From assembly GCA_013816445.1 (NCBI GenBank), contig JACDEK010000038.1, forward strand, positions 1-8,254: a DNA stretch of 8,254 nt, read 5' to 3'. The notes beneath the pieces are model-generated. The model was not told where the DNA came from, did no database searches, and saw only the letters and a program-made list of their open reading frames with translations. Within the stretch, counting starts at the first letter, position 1. Every line of letters begins with the position of its first letter. The DNA is from Candidatus Saccharimonadota bacterium. GTDB taxonomy: Bacteria > Patescibacteriota > Saccharimonadia > CAILAD01 > BJGX01. The position numbers and the translations under genes were made by a program. Shown here piece by piece: positions 5,123 through 8,254 of this stretch.

Positions 5123-6865
5123 CTAGTCAGTAATTGGAAAATCAAGCGAAGATTTGTAATAGGTATTTATTTCGTCGGTCTTAACAACCTTACCTGTCAA
5201 ATCAACCACATCTCTAAAAAATACCGTATGAGAAGGCACAGTAGCATCAAGGCTACCACTCACAAACTGCGGGCCTCTAATAACTCCAGACTTTACTTTA
5301 GTACCATAGAAACGAAACTTCAGAGTTGTACCTACTAGCTCAGTTTGAATAAGAATGTGTTTACCGGTGTCATTACGAAACTTCATATCTACACCAGGTA
5401 AATAGATAGTGGCATCTACCCCAGGTATACCATAGGGTGCTGTGTAGTAACTCACCGCAAAAGCATGATTAGTACGCGCAAGAATAGGAAGGCCAGCAAG
5501 TAATGCTGCTCGGTAAGCTGTGCTAGAGACCTGACACAAGCCACCACCAGCTTGTTTTTCTTCGTGATCACCAAGTATGACTAGGCCATCGGTATAACCA
5601 GCTGCATTACTGACCTCACCCAAGTGATCATTAAAAGAAAACACCTCACCAGGTTTTACAAGTACCCCATTAAATTTACTCGTGCCGAGCTTAATATTAT
5701 GCATTCTATTGGGTGGTGAATTAGGAAAATACGTCACACCTTCAGACAGTAATTCTTTTATACCAAGGCTCTCAATATTACCATCACTAACGTCGGCTTT
5801 TTGGGTATCTACCACCAGCGCAACTGGAGTAGTGCTAGGAGTAGCTAGGCTATTAAGAATTGCTTGCGTTGAGGCTTCAACATTTAGAGTCTTACCATCT
5901 CTACTTTGCTTAAAGACTGTCGCTTTATCACCCGATATGGTTAACTCTGCATCTACCGCCGCGACGTTTATTTGCTCACTCAGAGTACTCACATAGTCAC
6001 GCACAGCCTTGGGGTCAAAAGCTAGAGTAGAGTTTGTAATATTTTTTAACTGGTAGTAATGAGTAAGTAAGTTTGTATTGATTGGCGCAACTGTATTTGG
6101 TGCACTCAGCCAGCTCACAATAGTATTGGCATCAGCTGTCCAGGTTTTAGTACCGTAGCTTAGCTGTAAAGGGGTTTTCTCATACGGCGTAATAATGTTT
6201 TTTTGTGTCTCAAGGTTTTGTGAGCTTAGTTGTGGCTCAATACTAATGGTTGGCAAAACAAATTCTTTGCTTTGCAGTTGACCAAAGTAATCACCAAGTG
6301 CTCTTGGTAAGCGAGCAAAATCAATGCGCGTGCCTTTTTGGCTTGCCTGTACACTTACTTGATCATTTGTGAGTATATACTGAGCATTCTGCACAGGCTT
6401 GGCGGTAGAAGTGTTAATACCCACAACTGTAGTACTGAGTTTTTCACTATCAAACATCACTGCAGTAATTGGTGGGTTTTGACCAACGAGAGCACTTATT
6501 TGCTCAAGCAGTCTCTGGCCAAGCCAACCATCTCGCCCAACTGCTAGGGCAGATTGCATGGCAATAGTGCTATTATTACTCACCCCAAAATCACTCGCAC
6601 TAAGCATTTGCTTGCTCTGTGGCTCTAGTACTTCTACTTGCTTAGTTGTATTACTACTAGCTTGCACATTGAGCTCTCGCAGGGCTTCATTAGGAGTGAG
6701 ACCACTTAAGTACACACCATTAGCAGTTACACCGGGGTAAATACGCCCTCTATAGGCCACGCGCAAAACAACAAGAATAGTCAGCAAAGATAGGCCTATA
6801 ATAAGGGCGATAGATAGGGCTTTTTTACCCTTTGAGAGGTTTGAGAGTTGTGAGATTTTTTCCAT
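5123..6865 (-). CDS. VanW-family membrane-anchored cell-envelope protein
   Basis: The biochemical role of VanW domains is unknown. They occur in some vancomycin-resistance clusters and in many Gram-positive and CPR envelope proteins. The 580-residue product has a basic N-terminus and one hydrophobic segment (about 16-36), probably a signal anchor placing the rest outside the cell. Residues 43-66 (VTANGVYLSGLTPNEALREL region) begin a segment resembling the 'putative peptidoglycan-binding' repeat often paired with VanW. A second comparable region may span about 220-355. The VanW domain covers about 388-525, with the motifs PGEVFSFND (405-413), AGGGLCQVSSTAYRAAL (439-455) and a PGVDATIYLP strand (481-490). 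The tail (526-580) includes FRDVVDLTGK and YYKS. C444 appears to be its only cysteine, so a disulfide role is unlikely. The ATG at 6865 lacks a Shine-Dalgarno sequence. The gene is monocistronic as seen here and converges on mnmE with no gap. Family assignment is firm; peptidoglycan association is inference. Confidence 0.93.
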   Translation of the reverse strand: MEKISQLSNLSKGKKALSIALIIGLSLLTILVVLRVAYRGRIYPGVTANGVYLSGLTPNEALRELNVQASSNTTKQVEVLEPQSKQMLSASDFGVSNNSTIAMQSALAVGRDGWLGQRLLEQISALVGQNPPITAVMFDSEKLSTTVVGINTSTAKPVQNAQYILTNDQVSVQASQKGTRIDFARLPRALGDYFGQLQSKEFVLPTISIEPQLSSQNLETQKNIITPYEKTPLQLSYGTKTWTADANTIVSWLSAPNTVAPINTNLLTHYYQLKNITNSTLAFDPKAVRDYVSTLSEQINVAAVDAELTISGDKATVFKQSRDGKTLNVEASTQAILNSLATPSTTPVALVVDTQKADVSDGNIESLGIKELLSEGVTYFPNSPPNRMHNIKLGTSKFNGVLVKPGEVFSFNDHLGEVSNAAGYTDGLVILGDHEEKQAGGGLCQVSSTAYRAALLAGLPILARTNHAFAVSYYTAPYGIPGVDATIYLPGVDMKFRNDTGKHILIQTELVGTTLKFRFYGTKVKSGVIRGPQFVSGSLDATVPSHTVFFRDVVDLTGKVVKTDEINTYYKSSLDFPITD

Positions 6866-6891
6866 ATTGTTTGTATTGTTTATTGAGAGAG

Positions 6892-6911
6892 TCTAGATTC
6901 TACATTCTAGA
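6892..6911. repeat. Two TCTAGA palindromes in the VanW gene leader
   Basis: TCTAGA occurs at 6892-6897 and again at 6906-6911, 14 bp apart start to start. The second copy overlaps an AGATCT palindrome (6909-6914). The pair could form a short 6-bp stem with an 8-nt loop in the leader RNA or be a protein-binding site. It may equally be chance in AT-rich sequence. Confidence 0.3.
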
Positions 6912-6948
6912 TCTACTATATCTATAATAATTGCCAATTTCACTTTGT

Positions 6949-6977
6949 ATTATATACTTTATTACCACTCTTACCAA
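6949..6977 (-). promoter_or_regulatory. Putative promoter of the VanW-family gene
   Basis: On the minus strand a perfect -10 TATAAT (6949-6954) is preceded by TTGGTA (6972-6977) with 17-bp spacing. The start would be near 6942, giving a leader of about 77 nt. A weaker alternative closer to the gene is GTGAAA (6938-6943) with TATAGT (6915-6920), also spaced 17 bp. The interval 6866-7070 has no gene and holds these and the divergent toxin-antitoxin promoter. Confidence 0.5.
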
Positions 6978-7032
6978 GCATAACCCAAACATAATGAAGG
7001 TGGTACAGAAATAAAATACATTGTTTTACCTA

Positions 7033-7061
7033 TTGACATATACTACTAATACATATACAAT
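7033..7061 (+). promoter_or_regulatory. Promoter of the toxin-antitoxin operon
   Basis: A consensus -35 TTGACA (7033-7038) and the -10 TACAAT (7056-7061) are spaced 17 bp apart. The start is expected near 7068, about 3 nt before the antitoxin ATG at 7071, so the transcript would be leaderless or nearly so. This is the best sigma-70-type match in the window. Confidence 0.8.
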
Positions 7062-7069
7062 GGTAGTAT
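7036..7069. promoter_or_regulatory. Probable toxin-antitoxin operator
   Basis: Two kinds of repeat overlap the promoter. An inverted repeat has arms ATACTACTA (7040-7048) and TGGTAGTAT (7061-7069), with 7 perfectly paired outer bases and one mismatch. A direct repeat of ACATATAC lies at 7036-7043 and 7051-7058, 15 bp apart. Ribbon-helix-helix antitoxins bind such repeats at their own promoters, so these are the likely sites for autorepression. The repeats are visible; the binding is inferred. Confidence 0.55.
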
Positions 7070-7070
7070 T

Positions 7071-7346
7071 ATGAGTAAATCAGTAATAAATTTTAAAGTT
7101 GATACAGAAACCAAAAAACAAGCCCAAGCTCTCGCTAAAGAGCTTGGTGTGCCCTTAAGTACGGTTGTGAATGCACAGTTAAAGCAGTTTTTACGTAGTC
7201 GCAGTTTTAGTGTTAATTCAACCCCAGAGATGTCGGCTGAGCTAGAGTCAATTTTAGAGACTATTGAGTTAGATCGAAAAACAGGGCGCAATTTATCACC
7301 TGCTTTTATCACAACAGAAGATATGTTTACTCATCTAGAAAAGTAA
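7071..7346 (+). CDS. RelB/DinJ-family antitoxin
   Basis: This 91-residue protein begins with SVINFKVDTETKKQAQALAK (4-23), the ribbon-helix-helix strand and first helix of RelB/DinJ antitoxins. ELGVPLSTVVNAQLKQFL (24-41) follows as the second helix, with the typical G(V/I)PLSTVVN turn. This part would dimerise and bind operator DNA. The C-terminal half (50-91, acidic and probably flexible) would wrap and neutralise the toxin. The start codon is 2-3 nt downstream of the predicted transcription start, and the gene ends 2 bp before the toxin gene. Family is assigned from sequence pattern; the partner is inferred from adjacency. Confidence 0.87.
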   Translation: MSKSVINFKVDTETKKQAQALAKELGVPLSTVVNAQLKQFLRSRSFSVNSTPEMSAELESILETIELDRKTGRNLSPAFITTEDMFTHLEK

Positions 7347-7348
7347 GT

Positions 7349-7609
7349 ATGAATTTTCGTTACCACAAAAACTTTAAAAAGCAGTTTTTGAAGTTACCCA
7401 AAACAAAACAGACCCTATGCAAACAAAGAATTGCACTATTTGCAACTAATCAAGATCATCCTTTATTAAACAGACACAGCCTAAAGGGTGCATATAAGAA
7501 TTACAGTAGCTTAAGCGCTGGAGGTGATCTGAGAATTATATATTACCAAGTTAGCTCAGAAGAAGTTGAACTTGTAGCAGTAGGATCACACTCACAACTC
7601 TATAAGTAA
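7349..7609 (+). CDS. RelE/YafQ-family mRNA interferase toxin
   Basis: This basic 86-residue protein has the RelE/ParE fold pattern: an N-terminal helix pair (YHKNFKKQFLKLPKTKQ, 5-21), HPLLNRHSLKGAY (37-49), the strand GDLRIIYYQV (59-68) and the ending AVGSHSQLYK (77-86). By alignment to YafQ, H43, D60 and H81 match the catalytic H50, D67 and H87, and R62 sits where RelE-type toxins place a catalytic arginine. The position of YafQ H63 is a serine (S56) here. Such toxins cleave mRNA in the ribosomal A site. It starts 2 bp after the antitoxin gene with no clear Shine-Dalgarno motif, so translation is probably coupled. It appears intact. Confidence 0.87.
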   Translation: MNFRYHKNFKKQFLKLPKTKQTLCKQRIALFATNQDHPLLNRHSLKGAYKNYSSLSAGGDLRIIYYQVSSEEVELVAVGSHSQLYK

Positions 7610-7626
7610 CTATATCTGAAGTAATT

Positions 7627-7635
7627 TGCTATACT
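7627..7635 (+). promoter_or_regulatory. Extended -10 promoter of the rmlB-like gene
   Basis: TG-C-TATACT is an extended -10 element with the TG at 7627-7628 and the hexamer at 7630-7635. The -35 position 17 bp upstream (7607-7612, TAACTA) is poor, which extended -10 promoters tolerate. The start would fall at about 7642-7643, on the ATG at 7643, so the mRNA would be leaderless. Confidence 0.6.
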
Positions 7636-7642
7636 AGTAAAT

Positions 7643-8254
7643 ATGAAAAAACTTCTTATTACAGGTGGTGCGGGGTTTATTGGTACCAACTTTGTGTATC
7701 ATCTTATTCAGCACAAGCCAGACTATACTATTACTATTATTGATAGTCTTAACTATGCCGGAGATATCAAAAACCTCGAGTCTGTCAAAGACAAAGTTAC
7801 TTTTGTGCAAGGTGACATTGCCGACAGTGAGCTAATGGATGAGCTTGTAAGTAAGCACGACGCGGTCGTACATTTTGCTGCTGAATCACATAATGATAAT
7901 TCTTTGGTTAGCCCGTGGCCATTTGTGCATAGTAATATCTTAGGTACCTACAGTATTTTAGAGGCAGTACGCAAACACTCTAAGCGCCTACATCACATTA
8001 GTACCGATGAGGTTTTTGGTGATTTAGAGCTCAATGACCCCGCGCGCTTTACCGAAGACACACCCTATAACCCCTCAAGCCCATACTCATCTACTAAGGC
8101 TAGCTCTGACTTGCTTGTACGTGCTTGGGTGCGTAGCTTTGGTCTACAAGCCACTATTAGTAATTGCAGTAATAACTACGGCCCATACCAACACATCGAG
8201 AAGTTTATACCCCGTCAAATAACCAATCTACTCTCAGGTGATATCGCCAAGCTC
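7643..8254 (+). CDS. rmlB: dTDP-glucose 4,6-dehydratase, N-terminal part
   Basis: RmlB converts dTDP-glucose to dTDP-4-keto-6-deoxyglucose, the second step toward dTDP-L-rhamnose for cell-surface glycans. The 204 visible residues show the short-chain dehydrogenase NAD-binding motif TGGAGFIG (7-14), HFAAESHNDNSL (77-88), the active-site STDEVFGDL (120-128, with T121, D122 and E123), YSSTK (148-152, catalytic Tyr and Lys) and NCSNNYGPYQHIEKFIP (174-190). Full-length RmlB is about 330-350 residues, so the gene is cut by the window edge. The HNDNSL and QHIEKFIPRQITN wording resembles Firmicutes-type RmlB more than the E. coli type (SHVDRS), but the loop between GDL and YNPSSPY is shorter than in the streptococcal enzymes as I recall them. 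It begins 33 bp after the toxin gene with its own promoter. rmlA, rmlC and rmlD would be expected downstream. Confidence 0.93.
   Translation, partial: MKKLLITGGAGFIGTNFVYHLIQHKPDYTITIIDSLNYAGDIKNLESVKDKVTFVQGDIADSELMDELVSKHDAVVHFAAESHNDNSLVSPWPFVHSNILGTYSILEAVRKHSKRLHHISTDEVFGDLELNDPARFTEDTPYNPSSPYSSTKASSDLLVRAWVRSFGLQATISNCSNNYGPYQHIEKFIPRQITNLLSGDIAKL

Noticed and set aside
5682..6740. Plus-strand open frames opposite the VanW gene (5682-5996, 6338-6547, 6558-6740)
   Set aside because: Each is a short shadow of a well-supported gene and none has a recognisable domain.
7021..7640. Toxin-antitoxin region as part of an insertion sequence or integrated element
   Set aside because: No transposase or integrase gene, terminal inverted repeats or target-site duplication are visible around it.
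8034..8222. Plus-strand 62-codon open frame inside the rmlB-like gene
   Set aside because: It is out of frame with the clearly conserved dehydratase, which is open to the window edge.
1..8254. CRISPR arrays, tRNA or rRNA genes
   Set aside because: No regularly spaced repeats and no RNA-gene signatures were seen. Coding sequence occupies almost all of the window.

Overview
The window is a chromosomal segment from an AT-rich bacterium (roughly 40% G+C by eye) spanning the replication-origin neighbourhood. Left to right it holds a cluster of DnaA boxes, dnaA on the minus strand, and the divergent plus-strand cluster rpmH-rnpA-yidD-yidC-khpB(jag)-mnmE. Then come a large minus-strand VanW-family surface protein, a RelB/RelE-type toxin-antitoxin pair, and the first 204 codons of an rmlB-like dTDP-glucose 4,6-dehydratase that runs off the right edge. 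The compact genes, the short KhpB without a Jag-N domain, the YidD with extra residues before its first cysteine and the large VanW protein suggest a Patescibacteria/CPR member, perhaps Saccharibacteria. This assignment is inference. TGA serves as a stop (rnpA), which argues against the CPR lineages that read TGA as glycine.

Origin region: perfect DnaA boxes (TTATNCACA) lie just past the 3' end of dnaA (55-63, 94-102, 106-114), and a perfect box plus a near-perfect one lie in the dnaA/rpmH intergenic region (1677-1685, 1630-1638). The layout resembles a bipartite oriC flanking dnaA, with dnaN expected beyond the left edge. The upstream perfect box overlaps the proposed dnaA -35 element, as expected for autoregulation.

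The rpmH-to-mnmE unit is extremely tight, with gaps or overlaps of -4 to +3 bp. It links ribosome assembly (L34), tRNA processing (RNase P protein), membrane-protein insertion (YidD, YidC), an RNA-binding protein (KhpB) and tRNA wobble-uridine modification (MnmE). mnmE and the VanW gene converge with their stop codons directly abutting and no room for an intergenic terminator.

A recurring feature is that the promoters read for rpmH, the antitoxin gene and rmlB place transcription starts within a few bases of the start codon. This suggests leaderless or nearly leaderless mRNAs at the head of transcription units, while the internal genes yidD, yidC and perhaps khpB carry Shine-Dalgarno-like AAGG motifs. 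The right end (toxin-antitoxin, rmlB) looks like the start of an accessory or cell-surface polysaccharide region. I see no CRISPR array, insertion sequence, rRNA or tRNA, and no clearly undescribed system. The most distinctive items are the leaderless promoter pattern, the VanW protein and the antitoxin operator.
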